Shown here: piece by piece, positions 44,583 to 53,243 of the stretch
Position numbering within the stretch: position 1 is the first letter of the stretch
How the letters are laid out: every line of letters begins with the position of its first letter
Source of the DNA: Gammaproteobacteria bacterium UBA2675
GTDB taxonomy: Bacteria; Pseudomonadota; Gammaproteobacteria; Pseudomonadales; Pseudohongiellaceae
Assembly (NCBI GenBank): GCA_002354805.1
Contig: DEMH01000012.1
Span: 62,001 to 126,000, forward strand
DNA: 64,000 bases
Direction: 5' to 3'
Notes under the pieces: model-generated
Database searches by the model: none
Seen by the model: the letters and a program-made list of their open reading frames with translations, nothing else
What the model was told of the DNA's origin: nothing
Made by a program: the position numbers and the translations under genes

Positions 44583-45158
44583 TCAGGGCGTGGTTGTGTC
44601 GGCCGGGATGACATTGTCTTCCTGCAAGGTGAACTGCCCGCTGAACTCACCGTTAACCTCATAGGTATAGGTGCCGGCTTCCAGACCGTAAACGGACAGG
44701 GGCACAACTTTGGTAAACGGTCGGACAGCCTGCGTACAGAGGACAACGGCGGGGTTCTCCAGCCACAGGTCGTTCAGGTAAAAGATGCTGACGTCGATCT
44801 GATCATCAGAGCGCGTCTCGCGTACGTAACCAATCTGACCGCAACCGGTAGGAAACTGTCCTTCTACACGCAGCAGCACCTGCGCAGGAGTTTCGTTACT
44901 CTGAACGGCCGTCACCTCAGTGATGACGTCCAGCAATCTGCCTTCCTTGAACTCAGTAAGCTCCCAGCGATCCTCGCCAGCAGGCACCAGTTTGATGTCC
45001 TGAAAGTGGCCCGGTGTTCCACTGACATCCGCCATGGGGACGGTCAGTTCACCGGTTCCTTCAGCATAAAATGGCACGGGTCGATCGGCTGCGCTGGCCG
45101 CACAGGCGACCCCCAGGCCGAGAACAGCGGATGCAATGACAGGTGAATGGAATTTCAT
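44583..45158 (-). CDS. Hypothetical periplasmic protein
   Basis: 191 residues, not recognised. The signal peptide ends at ASA-ADR near residue 24. The mature part looks all-beta and ends in an Ig-like strand pattern (VVPLSVYGLEAGTYTYEVNG). Two cysteines (CGQIGYVRE; VVLCTQAV) could form a disulfide. The ATG at 45158 is fixed by a strong AGGAGG seven bases upstream. It stands alone and converges with pepN. Confidence 0.75.
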   Translation of the reverse strand: MKFHSPVIASAVLGLGVACAASAADRPVPFYAEGTGELTVPMADVSGTPGHFQDIKLVPAGEDRWELTEFKEGRLLDVITEVTAVQSNETPAQVLLRVEGQFPTGCGQIGYVRETRSDDQIDVSIFYLNDLWLENPAVVLCTQAVRPFTKVVPLSVYGLEAGTYTYEVNGEFSGQFTLQEDNVIPADTTTP

Positions 45159-45300
45159 GGCTAACCTCCTGTTAAATACGCATAGAATGAATTCCACGAT
45201 TATTCAATAACAATTCGTGCGGCAGGAGGTCAACAGACGATTCGTGAAATTTCACTGCATGTGACGCCAGCCACACGCAGTGGGAAGGTAGGGCCTGCGA

Positions 45301-46545
45301 TTAATTGGCAGGCGTTATACGCAGAATGCGGTCGGGCTGCTCGCGCTGCTCTGCAGTCATCTGCCGGCCATCGTGATTGCTGGTGCCTACGTAAAGAGCG
45401 CCATCGGGACCAATTGCCAGCGCGCGCAATCGGCCATAGACACTGTTGCCGGCGCCGTCGTTGAACCAGCGTTCAATTGCCGTCGGGCGCGTCGGGTCCT
45501 GAGGATCCTCAAACTTGATGCGCATCAGGTTCTGGCGGTCCTGAGGCTGAAATCCCAGCACCGACACAAACAGGTTGTTCTTCAATTCCGGCATCAGATC
45601 ACCGGTATAGAACAGCACGTCGCCCGGCGGTGACGAGGGGACAAACGTCAGGATGGGATCCACGTAATCTGGCGAGTTCATGGCACCCACACCCACAGGC
45701 CAGCCGTGATGTCGACCGCCTTCAAGAACCACGATGCGATCATGCGCCATCAGCTGGTCTTCGCCCGTTGGACCATGGTCGCCGGTAAACAGATTGCCGG
45801 TGCCTGGCTGCCAGCTGAGGCCGTGTGGGTTCCGCATGCCGTGTGCCCAGATGGGGTTGTCCGGCCAGGGATTATCCGCAGGCACCTCACCCTCTGGTGT
45901 AATCCTTAACACCGCACCGCTCAGATCCCCCAGATCATTTGAACGTTGTCGTTCAAAGGCATCACCGGTAGCCACATACAGCATGCCATCGGAACCAAAC
46001 TGCAGGGTGCCGCCGCTGTGACTGCCGCCTCGTGCCTGCGCGGCCAGCTTGTCATACAGGATGGTTTCTTCACCGGCCTTGCCGTCGACTTCGGTAAATC
46101 GGCTGATGCGGTTGTACGGGCCTTCATCGCTCATATAGGTGTACATAACGTATACCCAGGGCACGGCAGGGTAGTCCGGGTGCAGGGCCAAACCAGTCAG
46201 GCCACTCTCACCCTGGAAAAAAATCTGATCTTCCAGAGAAAGCCATGGTTCAGGCTGCATGCTGCCATCGGGTGACAGGATGCGGACGCGGCCGGGGCGC
46301 TCTGTGACGAATATACGCTCGCCATCCGGTGTAAAACGAATGGTCCAGACTACCTGAAGGTCGCTGGCGAATTCTTCGACCTGGTAAGCCTCGGGTGATT
46401 CGATCCAGGTTATCTCAGGCATGGCGGGGATTTCGCCACGGATGATTTCGTTTTGTGCGCTGACATGCAGTGATGCAGTCATCAGTGCGCAAGCCATTAC
46501 GGACGGCGCTATGGTTTGCTTAAGTAGGCTGGCTATTCGCGTCAT
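45301..46545 (-). CDS. PQQ-dependent sugar dehydrogenase family protein (YliI/Gdh-like)
   Basis: 414 residues with a signal peptide (cleavage about VSA-QNE, residue 31). Soluble aldose sugar dehydrogenase fold: VVWTIRFTPDGERIFVTERPG opens a six-bladed propeller, GESGLTGLALHPDYP and the AHGMRNPHGLSWQPGTG and GEDQL segments supply active-site and calcium or PQQ contacts. It would oxidise sugars in the periplasm; PQQ synthesis genes are not in the window, so the cofactor may come from elsewhere. The ATG at 46545 has AGGAAA upstream; the frame continues to 46644 without support. Confidence 0.9.
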   Translation of the reverse strand: MTRIASLLKQTIAPSVMACALMTASLHVSAQNEIIRGEIPAMPEITWIESPEAYQVEEFASDLQVVWTIRFTPDGERIFVTERPGRVRILSPDGSMQPEPWLSLEDQIFFQGESGLTGLALHPDYPAVPWVYVMYTYMSDEGPYNRISRFTEVDGKAGEETILYDKLAAQARGGSHSGGTLQFGSDGMLYVATGDAFERQRSNDLGDLSGAVLRITPEGEVPADNPWPDNPIWAHGMRNPHGLSWQPGTGNLFTGDHGPTGEDQLMAHDRIVVLEGGRHHGWPVGVGAMNSPDYVDPILTFVPSSPPGDVLFYTGDLMPELKNNLFVSVLGFQPQDRQNLMRIKFEDPQDPTRPTAIERWFNDGAGNSVYGRLRALAIGPDGALYVGTSNHDGRQMTAEQREQPDRILRITPAN

Positions 46546-46945
46546 AAAAGTTTCCTGCTTTAAAGGACGGGTCCTTGAATTGCCGGTTAAGGCGGCGTTC
46601 ATCGCAGCAAGTATAGGATCAGTCAGCCAGAGCGTCATGTCCATCTGACGTGTCTATTGCACGCCGTGTCCTGTCTGCTGGCATTGACAGGTCAGGCTTG
46701 CGCCTGAAGCGGTCGCGCAGTCGGCAATGATCTGGTGGTATTTATCACCAACAGATGGTGGCTAAAACGATCAAGTTGTTAAATTGGCCATATGACATTT
46801 TTGGGTGGGTTATAAAATATACATAAAAAACAACTACCTATGATTCTTTTTTGCGCTGGCATGAATTCTGCTTTATCCGCCTTGGCCTGGGCAGCAATGA
46901 GGCTGTTGGCAACAGTGAAAAAAGAACAGGGATTCTGGAGGGACT
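46546..46945. other. Long non-coding gap, AT-rich near its middle
   Basis: 400 bases between divergent genes. An AT-rich patch at about 46806-46835 contains TATAAA (46811) and TATACA, likely part of a promoter, but no -35 box is at good spacing. No tRNA, repeat or supported small gene was found. Confidence 0.4.
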
Positions 46946-47299
46946 ATGTTGAAATTATTGGGCGTTGCAGTGCTGTGTTCGGGGCTGATGGGATGTCTGT
47001 TTGTAGTGGATTCCAAACAGAGCCAGTCACAGACACAGTGGCATTCGGCGGACAGGGAACGATTGGTGACAGGTGAAACAGAAAGCGAGTGGATCAGGCA
47101 GACATTTGGCAGCCCGGATCGCGTTTCCCGCTACGACGATGGTTCGGAAGTGTGGCGTTATCGCAACACGCAGTCGTCCGAGTCAGAGATCGGTCTGTTT
47201 CTGCTCTTCCACATTGATGTGGAGCGCGAAGAAACCGAAACACTGGCGCTGGAAATCAGGGATGGTGTCGTCGTCGATCACTGGGTCGAGCGTCGCTGA
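46946..47299 (+). CDS. Small BamE/SmpA-like lipoprotein
   Basis: 117 residues. Signal peptide with lipobox LMGC (cysteine 17), Ser/Gln-rich linker, then a short alpha-beta domain (SEWIRQTFGSPDRVSRYDDGSEVWRY pattern begins near 48) resembling SmpA/OmlA (BamE) folds, which place a helix next to a three-stranded sheet. GGAGGG lies seven bases before the ATG. It is too divergent to call BamE; possibly a lipoprotein of unknown role with a BamE-like fold. The upstream 400-base gap is AT-rich. Confidence 0.7.
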   Translation: MLKLLGVAVLCSGLMGCLFVVDSKQSQSQTQWHSADRERLVTGETESEWIRQTFGSPDRVSRYDDGSEVWRYRNTQSSESEIGLFLLFHIDVEREETETLALEIRDGVVVDHWVERR

Positions 47300-47381
47300 C
47301 AGGGTTATGCGCGGCACCGCTGTCTGGGTAAGTCTGCAGAGCAACAGGTTTCCAGACACGGTGTCGTGCATTACATCAGGT

Positions 47382-48527
47382 TTATCGCTGCACCAGCAGC
47401 TCCCGGCCGGCCTTGCGCACATCGGTACAACCGGTCAGTGACATGGCGACCTTGAGTTCGGCGCGCAGCAGACCCAGCATCTTCGCCACCGCCTGTTCAC
47501 CACCAGCTGCCAGCGGATAGGCCCAGGCCCTACCCAGCAGGCAGGCATCGGCGCCCAGCGCCAGTGCGCGCAGGACATCCAGCCCGGACCGGACGCCACC
47601 GTCCATCAGTACGGGTATTTTGCCATCAACGATTTCGACAATATCGGGAAGGGCAGTGACACTGGCGGGTACGCCGTCCAGTTGCCGTCCGCCGTGATTG
47701 GACACAACCAGACCGTCGACTCCAGCCGCGATGGCAGATCGCGCATCTTCCGGGTCCAGAATTCCCTTTATCACGATGGGACCCTTCCAGCGTTCGCGAA
47801 CCCAGGCAATGTCATCCCAGGTAACTGTAGGATCGAAGTTGCGTTGCACCCAGCCAGCGAACGAGCCGAAGCCGCTATTGTCGGGCACCGCATCAACGAT
47901 GTTGCCAAATACGTGGGGGCGACCATTGAGCTGCACGTCCCAGAGCCAACGCGGGTGCGTGACGCCTTGCCAGACCCGTCGCAGGCTGGTTTTCAGGCCA
48001 GGAGCGGATGACATGCCGGAATGCACATCACGGTAGCGGGCGCCGGCAACCGGCAGATCCACAGTAAATACCAGAACCGGGCATCCACAGGCGGCAACAC
48101 GTTGCAGAAGCTGCTCCATATAGCCGCGATCACGGATCATATACAGCTGATACCAGGGCGGTACGGGGGCAGCCCGGGTGACTTCCTCTACACTGCAGAT
48201 ACCCACTGTCGAGAGACAGAATGGCACGCCGGCGCGGGCGGCTGCTTTTGCAGCCTGCACTTCTCCGCGCCGCGCAAACATACCGGCAAAGCCGATAGGC
48301 CCGAGCGCCAGTGGCAGGGCCAGTTTCTGGCCAAACAGTTCAACTTCAGTGGAAAGCTCGGAGACATCACACATGACACGCTGACGCAGGGCCAGTGCCT
48401 GCATGTCGGCGAAATTGCGTGCCAGCGTCAGTTCGCTGTAGGAGCCGCCATCCAGATATTCAAAGAACAGGGGTGGCAATCGCCGCCGGGCAGCCCGGCG
48501 GTAGTCGGAAACCGTTACAGCAACCAT
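47382..48527 (-). CDS. lldD: FMN-dependent L-lactate dehydrogenase family protein
   Basis: 381 residues, alpha-hydroxy acid oxidase family. TIM barrel with FMN contacts; the catalytic histidine is in LVVSNHGGRQLDGVP, and KGILDPEDARSAIAAG and LMDGGVRSGLDVLRAL follow. PLALGPIGFAGMFARRGEV is close to LldD. It would oxidise L-lactate to pyruvate and feed electrons to quinone at the inner membrane. AGGGGG precedes the ATG. No lactate permease (lldP) or regulator (lldR) is adjacent, so the substrate is inferred. Confidence 0.88.
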   Translation of the reverse strand: MVAVTVSDYRRAARRRLPPLFFEYLDGGSYSELTLARNFADMQALALRQRVMCDVSELSTEVELFGQKLALPLALGPIGFAGMFARRGEVQAAKAAARAGVPFCLSTVGICSVEEVTRAAPVPPWYQLYMIRDRGYMEQLLQRVAACGCPVLVFTVDLPVAGARYRDVHSGMSSAPGLKTSLRRVWQGVTHPRWLWDVQLNGRPHVFGNIVDAVPDNSGFGSFAGWVQRNFDPTVTWDDIAWVRERWKGPIVIKGILDPEDARSAIAAGVDGLVVSNHGGRQLDGVPASVTALPDIVEIVDGKIPVLMDGGVRSGLDVLRALALGADACLLGRAWAYPLAAGGEQAVAKMLGLLRAELKVAMSLTGCTDVRKAGRELLVQR

Positions 48528-48583
48528 ATTGCCCCCTGATGCTGATTCACAATGACGTTAACAGATGCTCGCAGGGAAAGGAT

Positions 48584-48620
48584 CGGGCCGGGGCACAACA
48601 TTCCTGCGCTCCCCGGCCCG
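48584..48620. terminator. Hairpin downstream of acnB
   Basis: Perfect 10-bp inverted repeat CGGGCCGGGG/CCCCGGCCCG with a 17-base loop, 22 bases past the acnB stop. It has no strong T-run, so termination is likely weak or rho-assisted. Confidence 0.5.
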
Positions 48621-48642
48621 CGATGCGGATATAACGCTAAGC

Positions 48643-51237
48643 TCAGGCTACGTCGGCGACGTTGGTCACCGGTATCTGTTTCTGACGTTCAGCCGCTTCC
48701 ATGTACTGTTTGATCTCGTTGAAGTTCAGATAACGGTAGATGTTGTCCGCCATTGTCTTCACCTCACCCATGTATGACATGTACTCATCCATGGTCGGGA
48801 TCTTGCCCAGCGCGGATGCCACTGCCGCCAGTTCAGACGAGGCCAGGAAAACGTTGGCGCCGTCGCCCAGACGGTTAGGGAAGTTCCGCGTTGAGGTTGA
48901 TACCACCGTCGAGTTGGGGGCTACACGTGCCTGGTTACCCATGCACAGAGAACAGCCGGGCATCTCGGTACGGGCACCTGAGGTGCCGAAAATGCTGTAG
49001 ATGCCTTCTTCGGTCAGCTGGTGCTGGTCCATCTTGGTCGGTGGCGACACCCACAGACGTGTTGGCAGTGAACCTTTGACCTGTTTCAGGACTTCACCTG
49101 CAGCACGGAAGTGACCGATATTGGTCATGCATGAGCCGATGAACACCTCATCAATCCTGGTGCCCTGAACTTCGGACAGTGGCTTGATGTCGTCCGGATC
49201 ATTCGGGCAGGCCAGCAGAGGCTCCTTGATTTCGTTCAGATCGATTTCGATGATCTTGTGGTACTCGGCATCGGCATCCGGCTCCATCAGCTCCGGATTT
49301 TCCAGCCATGCTTCCATGGCCTGTGCACGGCGCTCCAGGGTTCGGGCGTCGCCATAACCTTCGCTGATCATCCAGCGCAGCAGGGCGATGTTGGACTTGA
49401 AGTACTCAATAATCGGCTCTTTGCCCAGACGAATCGTACAGCCGGCAGCAGAGCGCTCGGCCGAAGCGTCGGACAGTTCAAATGCCTGCTCCACTTTCAG
49501 GTCGGGCAGACCTTCGATCTCCAGAATGCGACCGGAGAAGATGTTCTTTTTGCCTTTTTTGGCAACAGTCAGATCACCGCTCTGGATGGCTGCGTAAGGA
49601 ATGGCGTTAACCAGGTCACGCAGGGTGATGCCTGGCTGCATTTCGCCCTTGAAACGCACCAGCACCGATTCTGGCATATCCAGAGGCATAACCCCTGTAG
49701 CGGCAGCAAAAGCCACCAGGCCGGAGCCGGCCGGGAAGGAAATACCGATCGGGAAACGGGTGTGTGAGTCACCGCCGGTGCCGACAGTATCGGGCAACAG
49801 CATGCGGTTCAGCCAGCTGTGGATAATGCCATCACCCGGACGCAGCGCCACACCACCACGGGTCTGAATGAAGTCGGGCAGGGTGTGCTGGGTATCGATG
49901 TCGACGGGTTTTGGATACGCGGCCGTGTGACAGAATGACTGCATCACCAGGTCGGCAGAGAAACCCAGACAGGCCAGATCTTTCAGCTCGTCGCGGGTCA
50001 TCGGGCCGGTGGTGTCCTGCGAGCCGACAGTGGTCATTTTCGGTTCGCAGTAACTGCCTGGACGCACACCTTTGACGCCACACGCCTTGCCGACCATCTT
50101 CTGTGCCAGCGTAAAGCCTTTGCCGCTCTCTTCGACTGTGAACGGTTTGCGGAATACCGTTGAGTGTTCCAGCCCCAGCGATACACGTGCCTTGTCAGTC
50201 AGGCCGCGACCAATGATCAATGGAATACGGCCACCAGCGCGGACTTCGTCCAGCAACACGTCGGTTTTCAATTCGAATTCGCAGACCAGCTCGTCGGTGC
50301 CGTGTCTGAGGATTTTGCCTTCATAGGGGTAGATGTCGATGACATCACCGGTTTCCATCTTGTCGACATCACATTCGATGGGCAGGGCGCCGGCATCTTC
50401 CATGGTGTTGAAGAAAATTGGCGCGATCTTGCCGCCCAGACAGACACCGCCGTTGCGCTTGTTGGGAATGTGGGGGATGTCATCGCCGATGTACCACAGC
50501 ACCGAGTTGGTAGCTGATTTGCGCGAAGAGCCGGTACCCACCACGTCACCAGCCAGAGCCACCGGGTGACCCTGCTCTTTCAGGTCGGCAATCTGCTGTG
50601 CTGCATTGGTAACGCCTTCGCGTGGCATCTTGTACATGGCCAGAGCGTGCAGCGGGATGTCAGGTCGTGACCAGGCATCAGGCGCTGGCGACAGGTCGTC
50701 GGTATTGGTTTCCCCGGGTACCTTGAAGACAGTGATTGTCATCTTTTTGGGCACTTCAGGGCGTTCCAGGAACCACTCGGCCTCGGCCCAGGACTCGATC
50801 AGGGCCTTGGCGTGCGCATTGCCAGCCTGCATTTTCTCTTCCACATCGTGGAAGGCGTCGAACATCAGCAGGGTATGCTTGAGTTCTTCCGCGGCGGCGG
50901 CACCCAGTTCCTGGTCGTCCAGCAGCTCCACCAGAGTGGTGATGTTGTAGCCGCCCAGCATGGTGCCCAGCAGTTTGACGGCGTGCAATTTGTCGATCAG
51001 GGGAGAGCTGGCTTCGCCTTGAGCAATCGCAGACAGGAAACCTGCCTTGACGTAGGCTGCCTCGTCGACACCGGCCGGTACGCGATTGGTGATAAGGTCG
51101 AGGATAAATTCTTCCTCGCCAGCTGGTGGGGCTTTCAGCAGTTCAACCAGCTCGGCAACCTGCGCTGCATCCAGAGGTTTGGGCACGATACCCAGTTCAG
51201 CCCGTTCGGCCACGTGTTTACGATAGGCTTCTAACAC
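48643..51237 (-). CDS. acnB: Aconitate hydratase B
   Basis: 864 residues, AcnB type, isomerising citrate to isocitrate in the TCA cycle. I start at the GTG at 51237 with AAGGGG upstream; this gives LEAYRKHVAERAELG, matching the family start, while the frame runs on to 51372. The 4Fe-4S cluster cysteines are in GSCMTNIGHF and CSLCMGNQAR near the C-terminus. The N-terminal HEAT-like region typical of AcnB is present. A possible terminator hairpin follows. Confidence 0.97.
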   Translation of the reverse strand: MLEAYRKHVAERAELGIVPKPLDAAQVAELVELLKAPPAGEEEFILDLITNRVPAGVDEAAYVKAGFLSAIAQGEASSPLIDKLHAVKLLGTMLGGYNITTLVELLDDQELGAAAAEELKHTLLMFDAFHDVEEKMQAGNAHAKALIESWAEAEWFLERPEVPKKMTITVFKVPGETNTDDLSPAPDAWSRPDIPLHALAMYKMPREGVTNAAQQIADLKEQGHPVALAGDVVGTGSSRKSATNSVLWYIGDDIPHIPNKRNGGVCLGGKIAPIFFNTMEDAGALPIECDVDKMETGDVIDIYPYEGKILRHGTDELVCEFELKTDVLLDEVRAGGRIPLIIGRGLTDKARVSLGLEHSTVFRKPFTVEESGKGFTLAQKMVGKACGVKGVRPGSYCEPKMTTVGSQDTTGPMTRDELKDLACLGFSADLVMQSFCHTAAYPKPVDIDTQHTLPDFIQTRGGVALRPGDGIIHSWLNRMLLPDTVGTGGDSHTRFPIGISFPAGSGLVAFAAATGVMPLDMPESVLVRFKGEMQPGITLRDLVNAIPYAAIQSGDLTVAKKGKKNIFSGRILEIEGLPDLKVEQAFELSDASAERSAAGCTIRLGKEPIIEYFKSNIALLRWMISEGYGDARTLERRAQAMEAWLENPELMEPDADAEYHKIIEIDLNEIKEPLLACPNDPDDIKPLSEVQGTRIDEVFIGSCMTNIGHFRAAGEVLKQVKGSLPTRLWVSPPTKMDQHQLTEEGIYSIFGTSGARTEMPGCSLCMGNQARVAPNSTVVSTSTRNFPNRLGDGANVFLASSELAAVASALGKIPTMDEYMSYMGEVKTMADNIYRYLNFNEIKQYMEAAERQKQIPVTNVADVA

Positions 51238-51375
51238 AGTAATCCCCTTCAGGTAATGGTGAAACAAATAGGGTAAGCGGTGAAAAATGGGCCACGATTT
51301 TAGTGTAAAATGCAGAAAAATTCCAGTTCGCAGTCCCTTGCAGGATACCGCACAAGCCGATGACAGGATCACTTA

Positions 51376-51831
51376 ATGCCTGAACAGCCAGTTAAAACCC
51401 CGTGTATTGGCATCTGCTCAACCACATCAGTGGGCGATACAATCTGCCGCGGCTGCAAGCGTTTTGCCTTTGAGGTCATCGAATGGAATGCTTTCACCCA
51501 AAGTCAGAAGCAGGCTGTTGTCGACCGGCTGGAGCAGTTGATTCAGCCAATCGTGGAAACGCGCTTCATCATCCGCTCGCCCGGTTCGCTGGCCACCGGC
51601 CTGAAACGTCACGGTGTGCCCTATAACCCGGCGCTGTCGCCCAGCTGCTGGCTGCACAACCTGCTGAAGAAACGTCATCAGGCAGTGACAGACTTTGCCG
51701 AATTTGGAGTGGAAGTACGCGAAGACTTCAGGCACATGTCGCCAGCGCAGCTGGCCGAAGAGATGGACAGCCAGCTATTGCTGCTTTGCGAGGCGCATCA
51801 AATGCGCTATTTCCCTGAGCTGGTGACGTGA
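51376..51831 (+). CDS. DUF1289 domain protein
   Basis: 151 residues. An N-terminal DUF1289 segment (TPCIGICSTTSVGDTICRGC, four cysteines with a CxxxC and CxxC pattern) probably binds metal; the remaining 100 residues are not recognised. Cytoplasmic, function unknown. It is divergent from acnB and its last 25 bases overlap the convergent lpxH tail. Confidence 0.8.
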   Translation: MPEQPVKTPCIGICSTTSVGDTICRGCKRFAFEVIEWNAFTQSQKQAVVDRLEQLIQPIVETRFIIRSPGSLATGLKRHGVPYNPALSPSCWLHNLLKKRHQAVTDFAEFGVEVREDFRHMSPAQLAEEMDSQLLLLCEAHQMRYFPELVT

Positions 51832-52613
51832 GGCAGTGGCTTTAGCTCATAGCCATCCGGCGTAAATTCCAGTACCCAGGCTTTCTGGTCCCAGGCGCCA
51901 AGCACAATGCGGTGTGCTTCATCACGGCCATTTATCTGATCGGATAAACGGATGGTGTGGATGCCGGGGCGGTGTGTGTGCCCGTGTATCAGCAGGTTGA
52001 CCTGAAGTTTATCCAGTTGACGGACCACTTCCTCGTGGGTGACATCCATGATGTCGGAGGCCTTGTTGCTGTTGGCCTCTTTGCTTTGCTGGCGCATCTG
52101 CTGAGCGACCATCAGACGCTCCAGCAGTGGTCGTGCCAGAAAACTCTGCTGCCATTTCGGGTCGCGCAACTGCTCGCGAAATTTGATGTAGGCGGTATCG
52201 CGCGTGCATAGACTGTCGCCATGCATCAATGCCACTTTGTGGCCATAACAATCTATGATTGTGGGATCTGGCAGGATGCTGGCACCACAGCGCTGCGCGA
52301 AGTCTTCACCAATCAGGAAGTCACGGTTGCCATGCATCAGATAGATGCGGGTGCCACTGTCGGCCAATGTACGCAAGGCGCCGGCCACCTTGTCGGCGGC
52401 CGGGTTTTCGTCGTCGTCACCGATCCAGGCTTCAAACAGATCCCCCAGAATGTATACGGCATCGCAAGCCTCTGCCCGCGTTTTCAGCAGCTGCAGAAAG
52501 GTATTGATGATGGGACCTTCCGGGGTTTCTATGTGCAGATCCGAGATGAACAGCGTTTTTTTGCCGCGCTGTTCACCCTTTGGCTGCTCATGGCTTGCCT
52601 GTGTGTCAGTCAT
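51807..52613 (-). CDS. lpxH: UDP-2,3-diacylglucosamine diphosphatase LpxH
   Basis: 268 residues, slightly long for the family (about 240) because of a 15-residue N-terminal tail. Calcineurin-type phosphoesterase in lipid A synthesis, cleaving UDP-2,3-diacylglucosamine to lipid X and UMP at the membrane surface. Metal motifs: SDLH (near 24), GDLFEAWIGDD, GNRDF, MHGD and HGHTHRP. Probably cotranscribed with ppiB upstream (40-base gap). Confidence 0.95.
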   Translation of the reverse strand: MTDTQASHEQPKGEQRGKKTLFISDLHIETPEGPIINTFLQLLKTRAEACDAVYILGDLFEAWIGDDDENPAADKVAGALRTLADSGTRIYLMHGNRDFLIGEDFAQRCGASILPDPTIIDCYGHKVALMHGDSLCTRDTAYIKFREQLRDPKWQQSFLARPLLERLMVAQQMRQQSKEANSNKASDIMDVTHEEVVRQLDKLQVNLLIHGHTHRPGIHTIRLSDQINGRDEAHRIVLGAWDQKAWVLEFTPDGYELKPLPHVTSSGK

Positions 52614-52653
52614 AGCGTTCCCTGGGATAATTATTATTTCCTGGTTGAGCGTA

Positions 52654-53157
52654 TCACGACTCCGGGTAGGTGACCTCGGTGCTGGTGATGATTACTTCGT
52701 CCAGCGGCACGTCCTGATGACCGGCAACATATCCAGTGCGGCAGGCCTTGATGCGATTGACCACATCCATGCCGTCAGTGACCTTGCCGAATACCGCGTA
52801 TCCCCAGCCTTGCGGCGTCTTGTTCTTGTGATTCAGAAACCCGTTGTCGGCAACGTTGATAAAAAACTGGGATGTGGCAGAGTGAGGGTCGGAAGTGCGT
52901 GCCATGGCGATTGTGCCAACATCGTTGCTCAGGCCGTTGTCAGCTTCGTTCTGAATGGGGCTGCCGTTATCTTTCTGGCTCATGCCTGAGGTGAATCCAC
53001 CACCCTGAATCATGAAGTTGTCGATAACGCGATGGAAGATGGTACCGTCATAAAAGCCGTCGCGGGCGTACTTCAGGAAATTGGCGGCGGAGGCCGGTGC
53101 CTTGTCGAAATCCAGTTCGATCTGAATATCACCGTAGTTGGTCTTAAAAACAATCAT
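52654..53157 (-). CDS. ppiB: Cytoplasmic cyclophilin PpiB
   Basis: 167 residues without a signal peptide. Peptidyl-prolyl isomerase with FHRVIDNFMIQGG, ARTSDPHSATSQFFINV and YAVFGKVTDGMDVV. Order lpxH-ppiB-glnS-cysS is kept from Pseudomonas; ppiB is divergent from glnS. Confidence 0.95.
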   Translation of the reverse strand: MIVFKTNYGDIQIELDFDKAPASAANFLKYARDGFYDGTIFHRVIDNFMIQGGGFTSGMSQKDNGSPIQNEADNGLSNDVGTIAMARTSDPHSATSQFFINVADNGFLNHKNKTPQGWGYAVFGKVTDGMDVVNRIKACRTGYVAGHQDVPLDEVIITSTEVTYPES

Positions 53158-53176
53158 AATTCACACTACTCGTCGG

Positions 53177-53205
53177 TTCTGCTTAATGGTCAGAGCCGCT
53201 ATAAT
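53177..53205 (+). promoter_or_regulatory. Possible promoter of glnS
   Basis: TTCTGC (53177-53182) and a consensus TATAAT (53200-53205) with 17 bases between them, 38 bases upstream of the glnS ATG. The -35 is weak. Confidence 0.5.
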
Positions 53206-53243
53206 AATGACTTTATGTCCTTCGAGAAAGCAGATTCGCCACT

